NCBI GenBank assembly: GCA_965227645.1
Contig: OZ245773.1
Span: forward strand, 4,154,001-4,218,000
Source: Flavimaribacter sp024343425
GTDB lineage: Bacteria > Pseudomonadota > Alphaproteobacteria > Rhizobiales > Rhizobiaceae
Reading direction: 5' to 3'
DNA: 64,000 bases
A program made the translations under genes and the position numbers. The notes under the pieces are model-generated. The model was not told where the DNA came from, did no database searches, and saw nothing but the letters and a program-made list of their open reading frames with translations. Every line of letters begins with the position of its first letter. Position 1 is the first letter of the stretch. Positions 25,737-33,215 of this stretch are shown here, piece after piece.

Positions 25737-27035
25737 GTGGTCATGCGCCTGAGACAACAGGATCCGGATTTCGACGCGCGCTTTTCGGCGCTTCTCGCCA
25801 TGAAGCGGGAGGTCTCCGAAGACGTCAACGCCGCGGTCGCCGACATCATCAACGCCGTGCGCCAGCGCGGCGACGATGCGCTCGCCGAATATTCGCTGCG
25901 CTTCGACCGGCTGGATCTTGCGACGACGGGTCTGGCCGTGACCAGCGCGGAAATCGACGCCGCGCTCGCCTCTGTCGACCCTGAAACGCTGCAGGCGCTG
26001 GAATTCGCCCATGAGCGCATCGCGCGCCACCACGCGCGACAGATGCCGGCCGACGATTTCTACGAGGACGCGCTCGGCGTGCAGCTCGGCTCGCGCTGGA
26101 CGGCGATCGAGGCGGTGGGGCTTTATGTGCCAGGAGGTCTTGCAAGCTATCCGAGCTCGGTGCTGATGAACGCCGTTCCGGCGCGCGTCGCCGGCGTAGA
26201 GCGGATCGTCATGGCGGTGCCCTGCCCCGACGGCGCGCTCAACCCGCTGGTTCTGGCCGCGGCGCGCGTCGCCGGCGTCAGCGAAATCTACCGCGTCGGC
26301 GGCGCGCAGGCGATCGCGGCGCTGGCCTACGGGACGGAGACGATCCGGCCGGTCGCCAAGATCATCGGCCCCGGCAACGCCTATGTGGCCGCGGCCAAGA
26401 AGCAGGTTTTCGGCACGGTCGGCATCGACATGATCGCCGGTCCCTCGGAAGTGCTGGTGCTTGCCGACCAGGACAACAATCCGGACTGGATTGCGGCCGA
26501 CCTGCTGGCCCAGGCCGAGCACGACACAGCCGCCCAGGCGATCCTGATGACCGACAGCGCGGAACTGGGCGACGCCGTGGAGCGCGCCGTCGAAGCCCAG
26601 CTTTCGACGCTGCCGCGCGGCGAGGTCGCCCGCCAGAGCTGGCGCGACTACGGCGCGGTCATTGAGGTGGAAGATTTCGCCGGCGCCATGCCGCTGGTCA
26701 ACCGGCTGGCGGCCGAGCATCTGGAGCTTGCCGTCGCTGATCCGGATGCGCTGCTGCCGCTGATCCGCAACGCCGGCGCCATATTTATCGGCGCGCATAC
26801 GCCGGAAGTGATCGGCGACTACGTGGGCGGATCGAACCATGTGCTGCCGACGGCGCGATCGGCGCGCTTTTCCTCCGGTCTTTCCGTGCTCGACTTCGTC
26901 AAGCGGAGCTCGGTTCTGAGGCTTGACGCAGCCCAGTTGCGCGAACTCGGACCGGCTGCAATCAGACTTGCCCGCGCCGAAGGCCTTGACGCCCATGCCC
27001 GCTCTGTTGCAATTCGAATGAACCTGCCGGATTGA
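25737..27035 (+). CDS. hisD: Histidinol dehydrogenase
   Basis: A 432-residue zinc enzyme that oxidises L-histidinol to L-histidine in two NAD-dependent steps. Conserved segments include GLYVPGG, IIGPGNAYVAAAKKQV, AGPSEVLVLAD and the zinc-binding QAEHDTAAQ. The GTG at 25737 follows AGGGAGA at normal spacing; the ATG two codons later is possible. It lies outside a histidine operon, as in related genomes. Its length and completeness mark it as the biosynthetic copy, in contrast to the paralogue at 59183-60472. Confidence 0.96.
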   Translation: MVMRLRQQDPDFDARFSALLAMKREVSEDVNAAVADIINAVRQRGDDALAEYSLRFDRLDLATTGLAVTSAEIDAALASVDPETLQALEFAHERIARHHARQMPADDFYEDALGVQLGSRWTAIEAVGLYVPGGLASYPSSVLMNAVPARVAGVERIVMAVPCPDGALNPLVLAAARVAGVSEIYRVGGAQAIAALAYGTETIRPVAKIIGPGNAYVAAAKKQVFGTVGIDMIAGPSEVLVLADQDNNPDWIAADLLAQAEHDTAAQAILMTDSAELGDAVERAVEAQLSTLPRGEVARQSWRDYGAVIEVEDFAGAMPLVNRLAAEHLELAVADPDALLPLIRNAGAIFIGAHTPEVIGDYVGGSNHVLPTARSARFSSGLSVLDFVKRSSVLRLDAAQLRELGPAAIRLARAEGLDAHARSVAIRMNLPD

Positions 27036-27086
27036 CCCCGTCATTCCAGTGTTCGCGACCGGACCAGCAAGGAAAGACATGCCGCA

Positions 27087-27563
27087 ATGGCTGACAAGGC
27101 CAAATTCAGGCTCTGCGACGTCTCGCTCGATGAATCCATCGGGCGCGCGACGCCCGATATCGAGCACGAACGCGCGGTGGCGATCTTCGATCTGATCGAG
27201 GAAAACAGTTTCGAGCCGGTGGGTCACGACGGCGGCCCTTACAAGCTGAAACTTTCGCTGGTCGATTCCAAGCTCGTCTTCACCATCACGCTCGAGGACG
27301 ACACGCCGGTCGCCACGCATATTCTGTCGCTGACGCCGTTTCGCCGCATCGTGAAGGACTACTTCATGATCTGCGAGAGCTACTACGACGCCATCCGGTC
27401 GTCCACGCCCAGCCAGATCGAGGCGATCGATATGGGACGCCGGGGCATCCACAATGAAGGATCGCAGACGCTGAAGGACCGACTGGAAGGCAAGATCGCC
27501 ATCGATTTCGACACCGCGCGCCGGCTCTTCACGCTGGTCTGCGTGCTTCACTGGCGCGGATAG
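27087..27563 (+). CDS. UPF0262 family protein
   Basis: A 158-residue protein of the UPF0262 family, which is nearly confined to alphaproteobacteria. Conserved parts are LDESIGRATPDIEHERAVAI and LTPFRRIVKDYFMICESYY. It lies between hisD and a low-molecular-weight phosphatase gene, as in relatives. The function is unknown. Confidence 0.9.
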   Translation: MADKAKFRLCDVSLDESIGRATPDIEHERAVAIFDLIEENSFEPVGHDGGPYKLKLSLVDSKLVFTITLEDDTPVATHILSLTPFRRIVKDYFMICESYYDAIRSSTPSQIEAIDMGRRGIHNEGSQTLKDRLEGKIAIDFDTARRLFTLVCVLHWRG

Positions 27564-27570
27564 ACCGGCC

Positions 27571-28026
27571 GTGGCCGCCTCCAGCACGGACCGGCCTGCG
27601 GCGCCGTCTTCGGTGCTATTCATGTGCGGCATGAACGCGATCCGGTCGCCGATGGCCGAAGTGCTGGCCCGGCGCTATCTTCCCAGAAGCACCTATATCG
27701 CCTCCGCCGGCGTGCGCCCCGGCGAACGCGATCCGTTTGTCGACGCGGTGCTTGGCGAAGTGGGTCTCGATCTCGGCCAGCGTCGTCCGCACACGCTGGA
27801 CGACCTGGAAGACGACTATTTCGACCTCATCGTGACGCTGGCGCCGGAAGCCCACCACCGGGCGCTGGAACTCACGAGATCGAGCGCGGTGGATGTGGTC
27901 TACTGGCCGACCGCCGATCCCACGACCGTGACCGGCAGCCGGGAGCAGATCCTGAACGCCTACCGGCAGGTGCGCGATCACATAGACGGGATGCTCAGCG
28001 CCCGTTTCGGCAAACCATCGGCGTGA
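27571..28026 (+). CDS. Low-molecular-weight protein tyrosine phosphatase family protein
   Basis: A 151-residue protein with the signature loop C-x5-R as CGMNAIR near residue 19, following a hydrophobic strand. This family removes phosphate from tyrosine or reduces arsenate; the serine normally after the arginine is kept (RSPMAE). The start is GTG at 27571, eight bases after the UPF0262 stop; its ribosome-binding site is weak. The protein is probably cytoplasmic and its substrate unknown. Confidence 0.82.
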   Translation: MAASSTDRPAAPSSVLFMCGMNAIRSPMAEVLARRYLPRSTYIASAGVRPGERDPFVDAVLGEVGLDLGQRRPHTLDDLEDDYFDLIVTLAPEAHHRALELTRSSAVDVVYWPTADPTTVTGSREQILNAYRQVRDHIDGMLSARFGKPSA

Positions 28027-28207
28027 CGCGGCGCCAGCCGACGGGCTTGCCGCCGCGCGCAGGAGCGTGTCCGAAGGACGCCCGACGCGGCAGGAACGGC
28101 AAAGCCTGCAAATTCGGTTCACAAACCCGGAACGATTGTGTAGGTTCCGGCGCAACCTGGAACGGGTGACCCGCTCCACTTTTCTGCAACAGGATGACAA
28201 AGACTGC

Positions 28208-28426
28208 ATGGCCAAGGAAGAAGTCCTAGAATTTCCCGGCGTTGTTACGGAACTTTTGCCCAACGCAACCTTTCGCGTAAAGCTTGAAAACGAACACGAA
28301 ATCATCGCCCACACGGCAGGCCGCATGCGCAAGAACCGCATTCGCGTGCTCGCCGGCGACAAGGTTCTGGTGGAAATGACACCATACGATCTGACCAAGG
28401 GCCGCATCACCTACCGTTTCAAGTAG
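28208..28426 (+). CDS. infA: Translation initiation factor IF-1
   Basis: A 72-residue OB-fold protein that binds the ribosomal A site during initiation. The sequence (MAKEEVLEFPGVVTELLPNA at the start, TPYDLTKGRITYRFK at the end) is standard and complete. The ATG at 28208 gives the exact family length. It sits 28 bases before maf. Confidence 0.98.
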   Translation: MAKEEVLEFPGVVTELLPNATFRVKLENEHEIIAHTAGRMRKNRIRVLAGDKVLVEMTPYDLTKGRITYRFK

Positions 28427-28454
28427 CAGCCCCCGAAAAGCGGCGTTTCCGGAC

Positions 28455-29081
28455 ATGGCTCTCGATCCCAAACTCGTTCTGGCATCCGGCTCTCCACGCC
28501 GGGTCGCCCTGCTGCGCCAGGCGGGCCTTGAGCCCGACCGGCTGATGCCGATGGAGGTGGACGAGACGCCGAAGCGGACCGAGCATCCCCGCGCGCTCGC
28601 GCGCCGTCTGGCGCGCCGCAAGGCCGAGGCGGCCCAGAGCGCGCTCAGAGGCGACCCGAACTTCACCAACCGCTTTATCCTGGCCGCCGACACGGTGGTG
28701 GCCGTGGGGCGCCGGATCCTGCCGAAGGCGGAACTCGTCAACGAGGCCTCGTCCGGTCTTCACCTGCTTTCCGGCCGCGCCCACCGCGTCTATACCGGCC
28801 TGTGCATGATCACCCCGGATGACGAGGCGGTCCACAGGCTTGTGGAAACGCGCGTACGGTTCAAGCGGCTGTCGCGCAAGGAGATCGAAAGCTATCTCGC
28901 TTCCGGAGAATGGCGCGGCAAGGCCGGCGGTTACGCCATCCAGGGGCTTGCGGGCGCTTTCGTGGTCAAACTCGTCGGCTCCTACACGAATGTGGTCGGC
29001 CTGCCGCTCTACGAGACCGTGAACATGCTTTCCGGCGCCGGATACGACGTGCATTTCCGCTGGCTCGAACACGAGAGTTAG
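28455..29081 (+). CDS. maf: Maf family nucleotide pyrophosphatase
   Basis: A 208-residue Maf protein, a housekeeping hydrolase of non-canonical or excess nucleoside triphosphates. It has the family start LVLASGSPRRVALLRQAG and the central LAADTVVAVGRRIL with the catalytic aspartate, and ends with SYTNVVGLPLYET. It is the third gene of the infA-maf-yacG group. Confidence 0.92.
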   Translation: MALDPKLVLASGSPRRVALLRQAGLEPDRLMPMEVDETPKRTEHPRALARRLARRKAEAAQSALRGDPNFTNRFILAADTVVAVGRRILPKAELVNEASSGLHLLSGRAHRVYTGLCMITPDDEAVHRLVETRVRFKRLSRKEIESYLASGEWRGKAGGYAIQGLAGAFVVKLVGSYTNVVGLPLYETVNMLSGAGYDVHFRWLEHES

Positions 29082-29087
29082 ACCTTC

Positions 29088-29288
29088 ATGACGGCAAGCC
29101 GCGACAATGTCGAACCGCTGCGCAAGACCGTGCCCTGCCCGGAATGCGGCCGCGATTCCAGCCGCGCGCACTATCCTTTCTGCTCGGATCGCTGTCGCAA
29201 CGTCGACCTCAATCGCTGGCTGACGGGCTCCTACGCCATTCCGGTGACGGAGGAAGAGGAAAACCAGAAACCCGAGGACAACGGCTAG
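29088..29288 (+). CDS. yacG: DNA gyrase inhibitor YacG
   Basis: A 66-residue zinc protein with four cysteines as C-x2-C and C-x3-C (about residues 17, 20, 32, 36) in CPECGRDS and FCSDRCRNVDLNRWL. YacG binds GyrB and inhibits gyrase in E. coli. It starts six bases after the maf stop. The acidic C-terminal tail is normal. Confidence 0.94.
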   Translation: MTASRDNVEPLRKTVPCPECGRDSSRAHYPFCSDRCRNVDLNRWLTGSYAIPVTEEEENQKPEDNG

Positions 29289-29343
29289 GGCAAGCCAAAC
29301 CTCTTTTTTATTTATCTGTTTATTTTCAATTACTTGATTGATT

Positions 29344-29720
29344 CTGGCTTCGTTTCGGGAATTTGCGAATTTCATGGTTTCTCCCGCGCCGCCGCAAACT
29401 GGCTTTGTTTCGGGAATCGAGGTTTTCGGCGTTTTCCGGCGTTTGGCTTTGTTTCGGGAATTCGCGTTTTTCTCACATGATGCTTCGCCACGGCGATCTG
29501 GCTTTGTTTCGGGAATCGGAGTTATCGGCCTTTCTCGCACCTGGCTTTGTTTCGGGAATTCGCTCGTTTGACGTCTTCAGGGCGCGCTCGGTCCTGAAAA
29601 TTCGTCTGGCTTCGTTTCGGGAATTTGCGTTTTCGCCCATTCTCCTCCGCCACGGCGATCTGGCTTCGTTTCGGGAATCGGGATTTTGTGCTTTCCGGCA
29701 TCTGGCTTCGTTTCGGGAAT
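29344..29720 (+). repeat. Eight-copy 19-base direct repeat array
   Basis: The unit CTGGCTTYGTTTCGGGAAT occurs at 29344, 29399, 29443 (first base T), 29498, 29541, 29606, 29660 and 29702. Start-to-start distances are 55, 44, 55, 43, 65, 54 and 42, close to whole numbers of helical turns. After most copies a weaker TTCGCGTTTTC-like tail follows. Copies 4 and 7 are both preceded by GCCACGGCGAT, so part of the array was duplicated. It lies between yacG and the gene at 29990. The spacers differ in length and the unit is short, so it is not a CRISPR array. Confidence 0.85.
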
Positions 29721-29989
29721 CCGCCTTTTTTACAATGATGAACGATGACCCGGCGCCATCAGGCGCAACGATGTCATCGACGAGATCCCGACTGATTTCT
29801 GCAACCATTTCGTATAGCATATTTCCCGGCGCAATGCATCACTTTGTTCATTCTTTGTTCCAGTCACCAGCAACTCTAAACAGGGTTCGAAAAGCGGCTT
29901 CAGACTTCAGGTCGGTCCGGACCGGTTGTCGGGATGTGGCGGCGGACCGTATAGTCCCCGGACAGTCCATCGCGCGCGGAGGTTCTCGC

Positions 29990-30331
29990 TTGCCGTTAAC
30001 CGATTTGAACGAGGCGGATCGAAACGTGGTTCGGGACTGTATCCGGGCTGCGGCGGAAGGACCGTTTTATCCCGAGTGGGAGTTCGGGATATTGTTCGGA
30101 CTGGAGCGCCGGGAGGTCCAGGCTGTTCTGGCTCGATGGCCGGACATTGATGATTCCGATGAAACAATCTGCGCCGTCATAAGCAACTCGATGAACAACC
30201 TGCTGATCTATCCCATCGATAACCCGGATCGATGGAGCGCGTATCTGAGCGTCGGTCCGAAGGAAGTCGCCCGGATATTCGCCGCATGGCGAGGGAGCAT
30301 GCCCTCAAGCCCTCTCGACGGAATGCGTTGA
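29990..30331 (+). CDS. Conserved hypothetical protein (TTG start)
   Basis: A 113-residue protein with no signal or membrane segment. The start is TTG at 29990 with a strong GGAGG seven bases upstream. The first part (DLNEADRNVVRDCIRAAAEG) and centre (FGILFGLERREVQAVLARWP) read as natural alpha-helical protein sequence with good codon use. I recall similar short proteins in Rhizobiales but no function. The frame continues open upstream through the repeat array, but that part is not protein-like. Confidence 0.6.
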   Translation: MPLTDLNEADRNVVRDCIRAAAEGPFYPEWEFGILFGLERREVQAVLARWPDIDDSDETICAVISNSMNNLLIYPIDNPDRWSAYLSVGPKEVARIFAAWRGSMPSSPLDGMR

Positions 30332-30544
30332 CGCAGCATGCGCCTAGATTTGAGCCCCGACGAGGATGCGCCGCGACATTCGGCTTGCAACGGCTCCGGC
30401 GCATCCGGGCGCAGTGCAAAAAACTGTCACAGACGCGCCAAAACCGTCTGGACAGCCCCGGGAGACATGATATAACGCCGCACGCCTGAGCGGGAGAAAC
30501 CAACGCTTTCGCAGGTGGCTTCGCCGCCGATCTCCAGGCCGGAT

Positions 30545-30620
<76 letters not shown>

Positions 30621-30640
30621 CTCTCTTTAGGGTCCATTCT

Positions 30641-31888
30641 TGTCACATGGTTTACATTTGATACCGGAGAGATGGTTTACACTTTCTCCGGTGCGAATGG
30701 GTTTTGTGCCGGTTCGACACGGTCCTCCTTGTTGTCGAAGAAGCCCAGATCATAGTCGAGGAATGAGACGATCCAAACACCGTCTTCGACTTCCCGCAGT
30801 CCAAGGATTTGGCCGGCGAAGACCTGGCTGAGATTGATTTTTCGTTTTCCGATACAAATTCTGCCGCATCGTGTGACGCGCACGGTGCGATCATGGAGCG
30901 GATAGTCCGGTTCGCCTGGTGGCTGATAGACGCGGGTTGAAGGTGTATAGAGTTCACCAGGGTAGGCTCCTGCGAGCCCCTGATGGGGTCTTTCATTGTT
31001 GTAAACCTCGATGAATCGATCGAAGCGCTCCTGCTGCTGCAGGAAGTTGAAGGCGGCAGGCTTTGCTGCTTCCTTCTTGAGGGTGAGGTGCATGCGCTCA
31101 TGGCGTCCGTTCTGTTGCGGGTTGCCCGGCTTGATGCGTTCGATTGTGATCCCCAGGCGCAGCCACCACACCGACAGCTTGCTCAGTCCGAACAGGGCAT
31201 GCGGGCTGGCGAAGGGCGCTCCATTATCGGTGCGAATGGCGGCGGGCATGCCGAACTCCTTGAAAACCCGTTCGAAAACGGAGAAGGCGAATTCCGACTT
31301 CGTGCAGGTCAAGCCTTCGCAGGCCAGCAGATACCGGGAATGGTAATCGGTGATGGTCAGCGGATAGCAGTATTGCCGGTTGCCGAGCTTGAACTCGCCC
31401 TTGTAGTCGGCGCACCAAAGGCCATTGGCTTGCGTTGCGCCGTGGAGCCGGGTTCCCCGGGCCTTGTAACGGCGCCGCTTGCGGCGCTTGACCAGGCCGT
31501 GACGGTCGAGAACCGCATGCACCGTTGAAATCGCGGGCGGCTTGATCATCGGGTATTGCCGGATCAGCTTGTCGCGGATCTTGGGCGCGCCCCAGGATGA
31601 ATGCTCGCGCTTGAGACCGAGGATGCAGCGCTCGATCTGGACGGGAAGCCTGTTGGCCTGGCGATAGGGCCGCCGCGAACGGTCGTACAAACCGTCCAGG
31701 CCACAGTTCTTGTAGCGATCGTAAATCTTGTAACCGGTGACCCGCGATATGCCGAACTCCCGGCAAAGCGACGCCATCTGCTCGCCTTCAAGCAGTCGGG
31801 CTATGAATTTGAGACGTTCATCCATTGGTCTACACTCTTTCCAAGGCATTCGGGCTCCCCCAAATGCGCGTTGTGTAAACCATGTGTC
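30641..31888 (-). mobile_element. IS481-family insertion sequence
   Basis: About 1.25 kb with a single transposase gene. The ends share the inverted core CACATGGTTTACA (30644-30656 on the plus strand and 31874-31886 in reverse complement). A second ATGGTTTACAC lies inside the left end at about 30673. The outermost bases differ between the ends, so the exact termini and any target duplication are uncertain. Confidence 0.8.
30677..31849 (-). CDS. IS481-family transposase
   Basis: A 390-residue single-frame transposase: N-terminal helix-turn-helix (ASLCREFGISRVTGYKIYDR), then an integrase core with the DDE triad in WCADYKGEF, IRTDNGAPF and NGRHERMHLTLKKE. The start MPWKE is usual for the family; an ATG eight codons later is possible. 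It looks intact. It provides cut-and-paste or copy movement of the element that lies beside tRNA-Phe. Confidence 0.93.
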   Translation of the reverse strand: MPWKECRPMDERLKFIARLLEGEQMASLCREFGISRVTGYKIYDRYKNCGLDGLYDRSRRPYRQANRLPVQIERCILGLKREHSSWGAPKIRDKLIRQYPMIKPPAISTVHAVLDRHGLVKRRKRRRYKARGTRLHGATQANGLWCADYKGEFKLGNRQYCYPLTITDYHSRYLLACEGLTCTKSEFAFSVFERVFKEFGMPAAIRTDNGAPFASPHALFGLSKLSVWWLRLGITIERIKPGNPQQNGRHERMHLTLKKEAAKPAAFNFLQQQERFDRFIEVYNNERPHQGLAGAYPGELYTPSTRVYQPPGEPDYPLHDRTVRVTRCGRICIGKRKINLSQVFAGQILGLREVEDGVWIVSFLDYDLGFFDNKEDRVEPAQNPFAPEKV

Positions 31889-32333
31889 CGGAATGAAATG
31901 TCAGTTATCTCTCGATAAGCTCATATTAAGCAACTGAATTTATTACAATATTTCTCGCAATAGTAGTCATTTTCCACATGTGTTCCCCACTACAATTCTA
32001 TGCTTGGGCATCAGACACGCTGTGGGGAAGCGACGCCTCGGTAACCCTCCACCGCAATCTGACACTCAGAATGCGACCGGGATATTCGGCGACAAGCCAA
32101 TCTAATGCCGGATAAGCCCAACTCCGACCCGGAACGCTTGTCCCGCTTCACATTGCTTGAGGCAATCCGTTGGCGTTCCGTTCGGAACTTCTGTGGATTG
32201 CCATGCGTTTGAGACGGAAAGCGTGTTGCGGCTCTGCTGAAGTCTGTCCGCAGGGGCGGACAACGAACGGATTGTACGTTTGTGAAATCAGCAGGCTCGC
32301 CGACACGACATTCTTCGATCAGTGGAGTATCCG
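31889..32333. other. Intergenic region before ku
   Basis: About 440 bases without a supported gene. A perfect 6-base hairpin GTCCGC-AGGG-GCGGAC lies at 32246-32261, 73 bases before the ku start. No clear promoter is seen. The GGAG ribosome-binding site of ku is at 32324-32327. Confidence 0.5.
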
Positions 32334-33215
32334 ATGGCGGCAAGACCGGTCTGGAAAGGGCAAATAAGGCTTTCGCTTGTTTCGATACCCGTCGAATTGT
32401 ACTCGGCGACAAAGACAGGCGCGCGCATCAGCTTTCGCCAGATACATGAACCGAGCGGAAAGCCCGTCCGCTACCAGAAAACGGTTCCGGGTATCGGTCC
32501 CGTCGATACAGGCGATATCGTGAAGGGATACGAGTACGAGAAAGACAAGTATCTTCTAATCGACCCCGACGATGTCGATGAAATCAAGCTCGAAACGAAA
32601 AAGACGCTCGAACTGGTGCAATTCGTTGACGCCTGCGAAATCCCCCCGATCTATTTCAACAAACCCTATTACCTGGTGCCCACTGACGACCTCGCGGAGG
32701 ACGCCTACCGCGTAGTCCGCGACGCCCTGCGCGCCAGCAAGATGGCTGGTCTCGGACAGGTGACGATGCGCGGCAAGGAATATCTGGTGGCCGTTCGACC
32801 ATGCGGAGACGGGCTGCTGCTGGAAACGCTGCACTACGCGGAAGAAATTCGCGAAGCCGAGCCGTTGTTTTCGGACATCGAGGACGACAAGGCCGATGAG
32901 GAACTGCTCGACGTCGCAACCTCGCTGATCGAGCGCAAGACCTCGAAGTTCGATCCTGAAGCCTTCAAGGATAATTACACCGTTGCGTTGCGCGAGCTGA
33001 TCGCGCGAAAGACGAAGAGCAAGTCGACGAAGCGTGTCGAAACCGAAGGCGGCGGCGAACGCAGCAGCGGGGGCGACAACGTCATCGACCTGATGGCCGC
33101 CTTGAAGAAGAGCCTTGAGAAAACGGAGAACGGCGACAAGTCCTCCTCCGGACGGTCGCGCAAGACCAGCGCGGGCAGGTCTTCATCATCGTCCCGCAAG
33201 AAAAAGTCGGCGTGA
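32334..33215 (+). CDS. ku: Ku protein, non-homologous end joining
   Basis: A 293-residue bacterial Ku, the homodimeric ring that binds double-strand DNA ends and recruits LigD. It begins AARPVWKGQIRLSLVSIPVE and has the conserved RYQKTVPG and IPPIYFNKPYYLVP. The C-terminal tail (about residue 225 on) is rich in Lys and Ser, as expected for DNA contact. The ATG at 32334 has GGAG at six bases, so I prefer it over the GTG four codons earlier. Its stop overlaps the ligD start (TGATG). Confidence 0.95.
   Translation: MAARPVWKGQIRLSLVSIPVELYSATKTGARISFRQIHEPSGKPVRYQKTVPGIGPVDTGDIVKGYEYEKDKYLLIDPDDVDEIKLETKKTLELVQFVDACEIPPIYFNKPYYLVPTDDLAEDAYRVVRDALRASKMAGLGQVTMRGKEYLVAVRPCGDGLLLETLHYAEEIREAEPLFSDIEDDKADEELLDVATSLIERKTSKFDPEAFKDNYTVALRELIARKTKSKSTKRVETEGGGERSSGGDNVIDLMAALKKSLEKTENGDKSSSGRSRKTSAGRSSSSSRKKKSA

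Noticed and set aside
28419..29540. Minus-strand frame with repeated SRNEAR/IPETKP peptides
   Set aside because: The peptides are just the translated 19-base DNA repeat, and the frame then runs antisense through yacG and maf.
29344..29720. Possible CRISPR array
   Set aside because: The 19-base unit is too short, spacers range from about 23 to 46 bases, some flanks are themselves duplicated, and no cas gene is near.
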